This document shows positions 45,452 through 52,816 of a stretch of DNA of 64,000 nucleotides, piece by piece. Source of the stretch: Anaerolinea sp. (GTDB lineage: Bacteria; Chloroflexota; Anaerolineae; Anaerolineales; Villigracilaceae); the NCBI GenBank assembly GCA_020723805.1, contig DYID01000017.1:25703-89702 (forward strand), read 5' to 3'. A program made the translations under genes and the position numbers. The stretch's first letter is position 1. Every line of letters begins with the position of its first letter. A model generated the notes under the pieces. It searched no databases, was not told the origin of the DNA, and was given only the letters and a program-made list of their open reading frames with translations.

Positions 45452-47299
45452 TCAATCCGCCGCCAGCGCCTCTCTTTCCTCTTTCATCTCTTCCTCAGCC
45501 ACCCCATAGCGCGCCTCCAGCTCGTGACGGAACTGCTGGGTGTAAAGCCTGTAATAATGTCCGCGCAGTTTGAGCAGTTCGGCGTGCGTGCCTTGCTCGG
45601 CGATGCGTCCGTTCTCGATGACGAGAATGCGGTCGGCGCGGCGGATGGTGCTTAAGCGATGGGCGATGACGAAGGATGTGCGTCCCTGCATCAGGTTCTC
45701 CATGCCTTTCTGGATGAGCGCTTCGGTGAGCGTATCCACCGAGGAGGTGGCTTCGTCCATGATGAACAGTTCGGGTCGCGCCAGCACGGCGCGCGCAAGC
45801 GAGATCAACTGCTTCTGCCCGACCGAAAGCAAGTTGCCGCCTTCGCCCACGTTGTGGTCGTAGCCCTTCTCCAGCGTCACGATAAAGTCGTGCGCGCCGG
45901 CGATCTTGGCGGCTTCCACGATTTCCTCGTCCGCCGCCTCCAGCCGCCCGTAGCGGATGTTGTCGCGCACACTGCCCGAGAAGAGATGCGGCGTCTGCAA
46001 CACGATTCCGATGCGGCTGTGAATCGAAGCGAGGGTGTAATCGCGGTAATCGCGCCCGTTGATGCGGATCACGCCGGAGCGCGGCTCGTAGAAGCGGCAG
46101 AGCAGATTCACAATCGTGGACTTGCCGCCGCCCGTCGGTCCGACCAGAGCGATGGTCTCACCGGGTTTCACCTTGAGCGTGAAATCGGTCAGGACGGGCT
46201 TGCGGTCTTCGTAGAAGAAGTCCACGTGGTCGAATTCGATTTCGCCCATCAGCGTTTCGGCGGGGACGGCGCCGGGTCTATCGTGGACCTCGGGCGGGGT
46301 GTCTGCCAATTTGAAGATTCTCTCCGCCGAGGCAATGGAGTGCTGCATTTCGGCGTAGACGCGCGCCAGGTCCTGGATGGGCCACATCATGAAGGTCAGG
46401 TACGAGACGAACGCCTGGATGCCGCCGATGGTCATCATCCCAACCTGAATCTGCGTCCCGCCGTAACCGACGATGACTCCCAGCGCCAGCGCGGCGATGA
46501 TTTGCACGGTGGGGAGGAAGAGCGCCGAGAGCCACGCCGCGCGGTAGGAGGCGTTGTACATCTGCGTGGTCAAGCCCTGAAACTCGCGGGTGTTCTCATC
46601 CTCGCGCAGTAAGGCTTTCACCACGCGCACGCCCTGGAAGTTCTCGTTGAACGCGCCGGTGATTTTGGAGTTGGTGCGGCGCGCCGTGCGGTATTCCACC
46701 AGAATCCGCTTGCGGAATTGCACTGCGATGAACAGCATGAGCGGAATGACGGTGAACACGATGAGCGCCAGTCTCCAGTTGATGAGCGCCATGAACGTGA
46801 CCGAGGTGATGATGTTCATCACCGCCCAGGTGGTATCCACCACGCCCCAGGTCAGCAGGTCGGCGACGCGCCCAGTATCCGAGGTGACGCGCGCAATCAG
46901 GCGCCCGACGGCGTTTTGGGCGTAGTAGGAGAGCGAGAGGTCCTGCAGGTGGTTGAAGAGCATCTTGCGCAGGTCGTATTGCACGCGCTCGCCCAGCACG
47001 CCGGCGAGATAGATAAAGGTAAACACGAACCCCGCCTGGAGCAGTTGAAACACGCCGTAAATGACGGCGAGTTGCATCACCCGCGCCTTGTCGCCCGGCA
47101 CGATGCCGGTGTCCACGATTTGCTTGTTCAGGTAGGTGAACCAGGCGTCGAGCGCGGAGGTCAGCGCGATGGTGATGAGGAATCCCAGCACCCACTTCCA
47201 ATGCGGCTTGAGCAGGGTCAAAATTCGCCGAAAGACCGGCGCGGTCAGTTGACTTGTGTGTTCTTCTTCTTCGAGTTCGATAAGGTCGGTGTCAGACAT
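45452..47299 (-). CDS. ABC exporter half-transporter with canonical catalytic site (TM288-like), second pair
   Basis: The 615-residue protein has a six-helix membrane domain and an ATPase with Walker A GPTGGGKST, signature LSVGQKQL and Walker B FIMDEATSSVD including the catalytic Glu. It mirrors the 31196-32989 subunit in motif pattern. Its partner with the degenerate site is encoded upstream at 47877-49724, with an S23-type gene inserted between. It is the last gene of the operon controlled by leader unit B. Confidence 0.92.
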   Translation of the reverse strand: MSDTDLIELEEEEHTSQLTAPVFRRILTLLKPHWKWVLGFLITIALTSALDAWFTYLNKQIVDTGIVPGDKARVMQLAVIYGVFQLLQAGFVFTFIYLAGVLGERVQYDLRKMLFNHLQDLSLSYYAQNAVGRLIARVTSDTGRVADLLTWGVVDTTWAVMNIITSVTFMALINWRLALIVFTVIPLMLFIAVQFRKRILVEYRTARRTNSKITGAFNENFQGVRVVKALLREDENTREFQGLTTQMYNASYRAAWLSALFLPTVQIIAALALGVIVGYGGTQIQVGMMTIGGIQAFVSYLTFMMWPIQDLARVYAEMQHSIASAERIFKLADTPPEVHDRPGAVPAETLMGEIEFDHVDFFYEDRKPVLTDFTLKVKPGETIALVGPTGGGKSTIVNLLCRFYEPRSGVIRINGRDYRDYTLASIHSRIGIVLQTPHLFSGSVRDNIRYGRLEAADEEIVEAAKIAGAHDFIVTLEKGYDHNVGEGGNLLSVGQKQLISLARAVLARPELFIMDEATSSVDTLTEALIQKGMENLMQGRTSFVIAHRLSTIRRADRILVIENGRIAEQGTHAELLKLRGHYYRLYTQQFRHELEARYGVAEEEMKEEREALAAD

Positions 47300-47330
47300 G
47301 GGTAATTCTCCAAAACTTTGTACCGTGAAG

Positions 47331-47864
47331 AAAAGGATGAAGGATGAATTATGAAGGATGAATGTGGATGGAAGAGTTTCTTTTCTTCATCATTCACACC
47401 TGCGCTTGTGCGTGCAGTGCAAGCGTCCTTCTATCTTCATCATTTCCTTTTCATTCTTTTCTTGATCGTTGTCACGATGGCGGTGAAGATCGCTATCAGT
47501 TCGTTGGTTTCCTTGATGAGCGGTTCCAACTTCTTCGCGGGAACGATCTCCGCTCTCACGAGTAGGTCGAGCCAGAAATCCGTTTCATCCAATTCCTGCA
47601 GCACGCTTTCAAACTTATTGACTATGTCCGGGTCAGACTTGGCGCGATTGCCCTCGCGATACTGCGCTCCAACGGACGTGCCAGAACGCAAGACCTGTTT
47701 GCCAAGCGTTTGGGCTTCAGTGGATTTTGGCAGGCTGGAATACAAGCGAACGATCCGTAAAGCAAAGTCGCTTGTCCGCGTTTTCAAATCCTGAGGCGCT
47801 TTAGTTTCCATCGCTTCATCTCCTTTACATTTCATTCATCCTTCATCCTTCAGAATTCATCCTT
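47331..47864. repeat. Inverted repeats flanking the S23-type gene
   Basis: AAGGATGAATT-A-TGAAGGATGAA on the left (47340-47362) matches, with one mismatch, the complement of the right flank (47831-47864). Further AAGGATGA units extend the left arm to 47331. The pair exactly brackets the four-helix-bundle gene, giving a cassette-like structure. Confidence 0.7.
47440..47811 (-). CDS. S23/IVS-type four-helix-bundle protein
   Basis: The start METKAPQDLKTRT (47811) is preferred over the in-frame ATG at 47835. The 123-residue protein matches the four-helix-bundle family first known from 23S rRNA intervening sequences and related to diversity-generating-retroelement Avd proteins: VLRSGTSVGAQYREGNRAKS is the signature. 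No rRNA or reverse transcriptase is nearby. It interrupts the two genes of an ABC exporter and is bracketed by inverted AAGGATGAA repeats, which suggests it arrived as a cassette. Its function is unknown; nucleic-acid binding is suspected for the family. Confidence 0.85.
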   Translation of the reverse strand: METKAPQDLKTRTSDFALRIVRLYSSLPKSTEAQTLGKQVLRSGTSVGAQYREGNRAKSDPDIVNKFESVLQELDETDFWLDLLVRAEIVPAKKLEPLIKETNELIAIFTAIVTTIKKRMKRK

Positions 47865-47876
47865 GCACGCTGTTTA

Positions 47877-49724
47877 TCATTGTGCTTTCGCAATTTCCAT
47901 CTCCAGCTCCTCATCGATCCTCGTCTGGATGTCATAGATTCTCCGGTACATGCCAGCCGGGTCTGCGAGCAGTTCTTCGTGTGTGCCCATCTGCACCACC
48001 TCGCCCTTATCCAGGACAAGGATCAGGTCCGCGTTCATCACGGACTGGATGCGGTGGGCGATGATGAAGGTCGTGCGGTTTTCCATCAGTTGATTCAGCG
48101 CCGCGCGGATTTCGGCTTCGGTCTCCGTGTCCACCGAGGAGGTCGAGTCGTCGAGGATGAGGATGCGCGGATTCTTGAGCAGAGTGCGGGCGATGGTCAC
48201 GCGCTGTTTCTGCCCGCCGGAGAGCGTCACGCCTTTTTCGCCGACCAGCGTGTTGTAGCCGTCGGGGAAGGTCAGGATCACATCGTGAATGGCGGCGGCT
48301 TTTGCGGCGCGCTCCACTTCCTCCTGCGGCACGTCGCGCCCCACGCCGTAGGTGATGTTCTCGCGGATGGAGCGGCTGAACAGGAACGGCTCCTGTTCCA
48401 CGATGCCAATTTGCCGGCGCAGGTAAGCGCGCGGATAATCCTTCAACTCCACGCCGTCCAGCAGAATGCGCCCGCCGGTGTACTCGTGGAAGCGCGGCAG
48501 CAGGTTGACCAGCGAGGTCTTGCCGGAGCCGGTCGAGCCAAGCAAAGCGACTGCCTGACCCGGCTTCACATGGAACGAGATGTTCTTCAGCGCGTCGGAC
48601 TTGCCGTCCGAGTACATGAACGAGACATTCTCGAAGACAATCTCGCCTCGCACCGCACCTGCGGGCTGGTACTTCCCATCGTGGAGCGGCTCCCGCGCCT
48701 GTTTGACCACTTCCATCAGACGCCCATACGAGACCATGCCCGTCGAAGCGGAGACGATGATGCGCCCCAGGTTGCGGATGGGCCAAATCAGCCACACCAC
48801 CAAGCCGACATAGGCGATGTACATGCCGACCGTAATCTCGCCGTTGATTGCCATGTTGGCGGCATAGACAAAGCCGAACAACATCTGCAGTCCCAGCACA
48901 ATATCCGAGAGGGGCCAGAACATCGAGTGCATGAAGAGCAGAATCTTCCCTTTGAGGAACTTGCCCCAGTTATCCTTCTCGAACTTGTTCTTTTCGTACT
49001 CCTGCCGCGCAAATGCTTTGACCACGCGCACGCCGGTCAGGTTTTCCTGCAATGTCGTGGAAAGCACCGCCTCCTGCGCCTGATACTCCTCGTATGCCTT
49101 GGTCACTTTCTTGAAGAACCACAGCGACACCCACAACATGAACGGGATGACGATGACCGAAATCAGACCGAGCTCCACGTTCAGGTTCAGGATGGCGGCG
49201 AAGTTGATGACGAACAACAGGATGATGCGTCCCATGCCGATGCCCTGTTCGCTGAAGAAGCGGCGCAGGGCGTCCACGTCGGAGGTCACGCGCTCGATCA
49301 GGTCGCCGGTCGGTGTGGTGGCGTGGTAGGAAAAACTCAGCCGCTGGATGTGGTCGAAGAGAAAGTCGCGCAGGCGGCGCGTAATGCCCTCGGCGGTGTA
49401 GGCGGCTAAACGTCCCGAAAGAAACGAGAAGCCGCCCTCCACGATGGCAAGCCCGACAAAGCCGGCGCCAATCCAAAGCGAGGTCGTCACCAGGCTTCCG
49501 CCGATGAATTTTCCCTGCGCCAGCACATCGTCGGCAAAGAAACGCAGAAGCAGGTAGGTGAAGGTCTTCGCCAGCGCCGAAACAGCCAGCGCAAGTGTCG
49601 CGCCAATGTAGGGCAGGCGGTAATCCACCATCATCTTCCACAGACCCTTCAGGCGGTTTTCGTGGAGGGCGCGGCGGAAGTCGAAGGTGATGGCGGGTTC
49701 GTAGGTGGGTTGTGTTGTGGTCAT
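47877..49724 (-). CDS. ABC exporter half-transporter with degenerate catalytic site (TM287-like), second pair
   Basis: The 615-residue protein has a six-helix membrane domain and an ATPase with Walker A GSTGSGKTS, signature LSGGQKQR and Walker B ILILDDSTSSVD, where Asp replaces the catalytic Glu. This is the pattern of the degenerate half of heterodimeric exporters such as BmrC/D or TM287/288. A GGAG site 8 nt upstream supports the start. It is the first full gene behind leader unit B, 105 bp downstream of the leader stop, so its expression may depend on read-through of the terminator at 49775-49808. Confidence 0.93.
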   Translation of the reverse strand: MTTTQPTYEPAITFDFRRALHENRLKGLWKMMVDYRLPYIGATLALAVSALAKTFTYLLLRFFADDVLAQGKFIGGSLVTTSLWIGAGFVGLAIVEGGFSFLSGRLAAYTAEGITRRLRDFLFDHIQRLSFSYHATTPTGDLIERVTSDVDALRRFFSEQGIGMGRIILLFVINFAAILNLNVELGLISVIVIPFMLWVSLWFFKKVTKAYEEYQAQEAVLSTTLQENLTGVRVVKAFARQEYEKNKFEKDNWGKFLKGKILLFMHSMFWPLSDIVLGLQMLFGFVYAANMAINGEITVGMYIAYVGLVVWLIWPIRNLGRIIVSASTGMVSYGRLMEVVKQAREPLHDGKYQPAGAVRGEIVFENVSFMYSDGKSDALKNISFHVKPGQAVALLGSTGSGKTSLVNLLPRFHEYTGGRILLDGVELKDYPRAYLRRQIGIVEQEPFLFSRSIRENITYGVGRDVPQEEVERAAKAAAIHDVILTFPDGYNTLVGEKGVTLSGGQKQRVTIARTLLKNPRILILDDSTSSVDTETEAEIRAALNQLMENRTTFIIAHRIQSVMNADLILVLDKGEVVQMGTHEELLADPAGMYRRIYDIQTRIDEELEMEIAKAQ

Positions 49725-49774
49725 TTCATTTTCTCCACCCTCTCTTTTTGAGGAGAGGGGCAGGGGGTGAGGTT

Positions 49775-49808
49775 AAACAAAAAGGCTGCGGCGGGTGCGC
49801 CACAGCCT
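49775..49808 (-). terminator. Intrinsic terminator behind leader peptide B
   Basis: On the minus strand AGGCTG (49808-49803) pairs with CAGCCT (49788-49783), with four more pairs above a mismatch and a 4 nt loop, followed by TTTTTGTTT. It lies between the leader stop and the exporter operon. Confidence 0.85.
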
Positions 49809-49829
49809 GAAACGACAGGTACGTTTGAC

Positions 49830-49916
49830 CTAACGACGGTCAATAGGCGCACTACGAGAAGGTAAAGCCCCGTCAACAACGGGCAAAACGAACGATGTAA
49901 CGATGTAGCTGCTCAT
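49830..49916 (-). CDS. Leader peptide B upstream of the heterodimeric ABC exporter
   Basis: AAGGAG (49930-49925) precedes an ATG at 49916 that opens a 28-codon ORF. The peptide begins MSSYIVTSFVLP and ends PSRSAPIDRR. GCGCACTAC, from the end of the ribosome site to the start codon (49925-49917), is perfectly complementary over 9 bp to GTAGTGCGC inside the ORF (49855-49847, the Ser-Ala codons). GTGCGCC (49852-49846) is also complementary to GGCGCAC in the terminator (49801-49795). The plan equals that of leader A and recalls the BmrB leader of the Bacillus BmrCD exporter, an established case of ribosome-mediated attenuation. Confidence 0.65.
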   Translation of the reverse strand: MSSYIVTSFVLPVVDGALPSRSAPIDRR

Positions 49917-49957
49917 GTAGTGCGCTCCTTTCTTTAGAATTTGCTTAACGCCCGCCC

Positions 49958-49987
49958 AGTGTACTCTGCCGGCGGGAATATTGTCAA
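49958..49987 (-). promoter_or_regulatory. Promoter of leader unit B
   Basis: On the minus strand TTGACA (49987-49982) and TACACT (49963-49958) are separated by 18 nt. Transcription would start near 49951. It is back to back with the aminotransferase promoter at 50000. Confidence 0.65.
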
Positions 49988-49999
49988 GGCTGGATTCGA

Positions 50000-50005
50000 T
50001 ATAAT
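50000..50005 (+). promoter_or_regulatory. -10 box placing a leaderless start for the aminotransferase gene
   Basis: TATAAT ends 7 nt before the ATG at 50013, so transcription should begin at or next to the start codon. No ribosome site precedes the ATG. Confidence 0.6.
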
Positions 50006-50012
50006 CGCGCCC

Positions 50013-50807
50013 ATGATACGAACCTGGCAGATTACTCATCACGGACCAAAGGAACTTCATTTCCCCAACGCTTCTTCGCTGGATGCCGTTACGCGCCAAC
50101 TGCCGCAGGGATATTACACCACCTTCCGCACCTACGACTCCTGCACGCGCGTCGTCGGACTCAAAGCCCACTTCCGCCGCCTGCCCCATGCGGACGCTTC
50201 GCTCCTACGCCGAAGCCTGCGTTTGCTGCTAGAACCGTATCGCCCCGGTGAAGCGCGCGTCCGCCTCATGGAGACCCGGGATGGCAAATGCTACATTTCC
50301 ATCGAACCGCTCAAACTCCCGCCGACCGAAGTGTATGAGCGGGGCGTCCGCGTGGAAACGGTAACGCTCCAGCGAACCAATCCGCGTGAGAAATCCACGG
50401 CATTCATCGGCGCAAGCGAGGCAGAGCGCAAAAAGATTGCCCAACGGGGAATCTTCGAGGCGCTGCTGGTCAAGAACGGGCGGATTTTGGAAGGGATGAC
50501 GAGCAATTTCTTCTATGTGCGGGACGACGTTTTGCACACCGCCCGGCGCGGCATTCTGCTCGGCGTCACACGGACGATGGTCATCCGCGCGGCGCGGGGG
50601 ATGGGGGTGGAGGTGAGATACAAGCCTCTGAAAGTGGATCAACTGCCGGCGGTGGACGAGGCGTTCATCACCTCCAGTTCGCGCGGCATCGTGCCGGTTG
50701 TCCAGATTGACGATGTGACGGTGGGGGAGGGGAGGGTAGGAGCGTTGACGAAACAGTTGTCGGCGGCGTATGAGGCGTATGTCCGCAAAAAGGCGGAAAC
50801 GATTTAG
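50013..50807 (+). CDS. Class IV aminotransferase (BCAT/ADC-lyase fold)
   Basis: The start at 50013 is set by the TATAAT just upstream; the open frame reaches 49941, but that part would be untranscribed. The 264-residue protein has the PLP fold type IV: GYYTTFRTYDSC early, AHFRRL, ERKKIAQRGIFEALL, a Glu in GRILEGMTSNFFYVRD and TSSSRGIVPV, which binds the cofactor phosphate. The usual catalytic Lys is expected near KSTAFIGASEAERKK. It may transaminate branched-chain amino acids or cleave aminodeoxychorismate; the sequence does not decide. Confidence 0.82.
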   Translation: MIRTWQITHHGPKELHFPNASSLDAVTRQLPQGYYTTFRTYDSCTRVVGLKAHFRRLPHADASLLRRSLRLLLEPYRPGEARVRLMETRDGKCYISIEPLKLPPTEVYERGVRVETVTLQRTNPREKSTAFIGASEAERKKIAQRGIFEALLVKNGRILEGMTSNFFYVRDDVLHTARRGILLGVTRTMVIRAARGMGVEVRYKPLKVDQLPAVDEAFITSSSRGIVPVVQIDDVTVGEGRVGALTKQLSAAYEAYVRKKAETI

Positions 50808-50809
50808 CT

Positions 50810-50893
50810 CTCACCTTACGCAGTTTTCTCGTAGTGTGACATTTATGTCGCCTGAAAGCACGAGATAAATCTCGCGCCACCGCGTAAGGTGAG
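50810..50893. repeat. 84 bp palindromic repeat, copy 2 of 3 (inverted)
   Basis: Perfect 12 bp terminal arms CTCACCTTACGC (50810-50821) and GCGTAAGGTGAG (50882-50893) begin 3 bp after the aminotransferase stop. The interior is the inverted form of the copy at 31029. Confidence 0.85.
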
Positions 50894-50949
50894 TTAGATA
50901 TGTAAGAACAGCCCGCCAGCCTCCATCAAAACCCGAAAGGAGTGCGCGG

Positions 50950-51633
50950 ATGAAACACATTCTTTCGGTGTTTATCGTCATGATTTTGGCAGCTGCATGT
51001 ACGGCGGTTGCTCAGGGAGGAGACGACCCGATCCAGCCTGCCGCGTCGCCCACGCCCGGCATCATCTCCGAGCTTGCAACGTTAGCCGCAAACACAGCAG
51101 AAGTGGATGAGGTGATTGTCGTGACGCAGCCGCCGCCTGACGAGGATTTCTTTAGCCGCAACAACATCACCCTTTCGCCTCCCGTTTGCAGCGGCTTGAC
51201 CCAGCCGCAGATGGAGGGACCCTACTACACGCCTGATACTCCCGAACGCAACTCTTTGCTCGAAGAGGGGATGCCCGGCACGCGCCTGCTGCTGGTCGGC
51301 TATGTGCTGGACCAGAACTGTCAGCCCCTGCCGGATGCCTGGCTCGACTTTTGGCAGGCAGATGCAAATGGAGAATATGACAACGTTGGCTATCGCTTGC
51401 GGGGGCATCAATTTACCGACGTACAGGGGCGTTATTACCTCGAGACTGTTCTGCCCGGTTTGTATGCCAGCCGTCCCATCGAGCATATCCACGTCAAAGT
51501 TCAGCCCGAAGGCGGAGCGCTGGTAACGACGCAGTTGTATTTCCCGAATCAGCCGGTGGAGGGTCTCACCGTTACGCTCGAAGAACGCGACGGGTATGTG
51601 GTCGGCTATTTCAATTTTGTGGTGCAGCGGTAA
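50950..51633 (+). CDS. Secreted lipoprotein with intradiol ring-cleavage dioxygenase-like domain
   Basis: The 227-residue protein starts with a lipoprotein signal ending LAAAC (lipidated Cys near 17), then a Pro/Thr-rich linker and, from about residue 78, an intradiol-dioxygenase-like beta sandwich: EGPYYTP, DFWQADANGEYDN, LRGHQFTD, GRYYLETVLPG and RPIEHIHVKV. The Tyr and His ligands for Fe(III) appear to be present. Related secreted proteins are known in many bacteria, with mostly untested substrates; catechol-type compounds are the family norm. It is monocistronic. Confidence 0.85.
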   Translation: MKHILSVFIVMILAAACTAVAQGGDDPIQPAASPTPGIISELATLAANTAEVDEVIVVTQPPPDEDFFSRNNITLSPPVCSGLTQPQMEGPYYTPDTPERNSLLEEGMPGTRLLLVGYVLDQNCQPLPDAWLDFWQADANGEYDNVGYRLRGHQFTDVQGRYYLETVLPGLYASRPIEHIHVKVQPEGGALVTTQLYFPNQPVEGLTVTLEERDGYVVGYFNFVVQR

Positions 51634-51667
51634 TGTGGATGCGCATTGATGTCGTACGACGGCGGTC

Positions 51668-52765
51668 TCAAGCGTTTTCCTGAATGCGAACGAACGTTTT
51701 GAACTCTTCGATGAAACGGTCTTTGCCGAATTTCCGAGCATGGCGGACAAGGTCTGCCGCGGCAAAACGGGAATGTAGTTTTTCAAATTGCCGCACGGCA
51801 TCCGTCAGGCTTTCGGCGGATTGCTCGTCGAAAAATATTCCGGTGACACCATCCTGAACCGTCTCCCGCGCTCCGCCGCGTCCATACGCAAGCACCGGAC
51901 ATCCCGCCGCCTGTGCTTCGACAACGGCAATGCCAAAGTCCTCCTCCGCCGCGCAGACAAAGCCGCGCGCTTTGCCCAGCAACTCCGCGACCTGTTCATC
52001 GGAAACATAACCGAGGAATTTGATGTTTGGGCTTGCCATCCGCTTCAGGCACGGCAATTCGGGTCCCTCGCCGATAACAAGGAGAGGGAGATTCAGTTTG
52101 GAAAACGCCTCCACGATAACGTCAACCCGTTTGTGCGGAACAAGTCTCGTCACGGTGATGTAATACGCCTCGCGCTGAGAGGACGGCTTGAAGCGCTCCA
52201 CTTCCACAGGAGGATAAATGACGGCGGCGTCACGTTGATACGCGTCCGCGATCCGCTGGGAAACGGCTTGGGAGATGGCGGCAAATTGATGGACGCGCGA
52301 TGCGGCTTTCCGATCCCAGGCGCGGAAGGCGCGCAGGTATTCCTCGAGGAGGAGATTCTTGTGTTTGCGAGTGCCATCGAGGTTGAGGTCTGTCCACGCG
52401 TAGCGCATGGGCGTGTATGTGTACGAAAGGTGACGCGCGCCGCCGGGATTTTTCACGCCATGCGCCACCGCATAACTGAAACAGATAATATGGTCGAAGG
52501 CGTGCAAGTCGAAACGTTCGACGGCAAACGGCATGAATGGCAGATATTTACGATGCTGCGTGTGCGCCAGCGGAAGCGAGTTGATGAGGGATGTGTGGAC
52601 CTTTCTGTCCGCGAGCGGCGTGCGGAGGAAAACATCCCTGTTGTAAACCAGCGTGAAGATTTCTGCGTTAGGATACGCCTCCAGCGCGGTGAACAACACC
52701 TTCTCACCGCCGCCAAGGGATGGGAGGGCGTCAATCACAAAGGCAATGCGTGGTTTGGATTGCAT
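51668..52765 (-). CDS. Glycosyltransferase family 4 (WbaZ-like)
   Basis: The start MQSKPRIAFVIDALPSLGGG (52765) is chosen over an in-frame ATG at 52846 that would overlap the divergent promoter. The 365-residue enzyme has two Rossmann domains: GGGEKV in the N-terminal donor loop, YYITVTRLVPHKRVDVIVEA, and the nucleotide-sugar site EDFGIAVVEAQAAGCPVLAY. It is a retaining GT-B transferase adding a sugar (often mannose or similar) to a surface glycan or lipid. It diverges from the O-antigen-ligase-like gene with 51 bp between starts. Confidence 0.9.
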   Translation of the reverse strand: MQSKPRIAFVIDALPSLGGGEKVLFTALEAYPNAEIFTLVYNRDVFLRTPLADRKVHTSLINSLPLAHTQHRKYLPFMPFAVERFDLHAFDHIICFSYAVAHGVKNPGGARHLSYTYTPMRYAWTDLNLDGTRKHKNLLLEEYLRAFRAWDRKAASRVHQFAAISQAVSQRIADAYQRDAAVIYPPVEVERFKPSSQREAYYITVTRLVPHKRVDVIVEAFSKLNLPLLVIGEGPELPCLKRMASPNIKFLGYVSDEQVAELLGKARGFVCAAEEDFGIAVVEAQAAGCPVLAYGRGGARETVQDGVTGIFFDEQSAESLTDAVRQFEKLHSRFAAADLVRHARKFGKDRFIEEFKTFVRIQENA

Positions 52766-52803
52766 GGGATGGGGGGCTTTTCTGTCTGGGAAGTGTCGGA
52801 GAT

Positions 52804-52809
52804 TATAAT
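52804..52809 (+). promoter_or_regulatory. -10 box placing a leaderless start for the glycan operon
   Basis: TATAAT ends 7 nt before the ATG at 52817, the same spacing as at 50000 and 63093. The -35 region is weak. Confidence 0.55.
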
Positions 52810-52816
52810 TGCAAAC

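Noticed and set aside
47440..47811. Diversity-generating retroelement accessory gene
   Set aside because: The protein family is related to Avd, but no reverse transcriptase, template or variable repeat is in the window.
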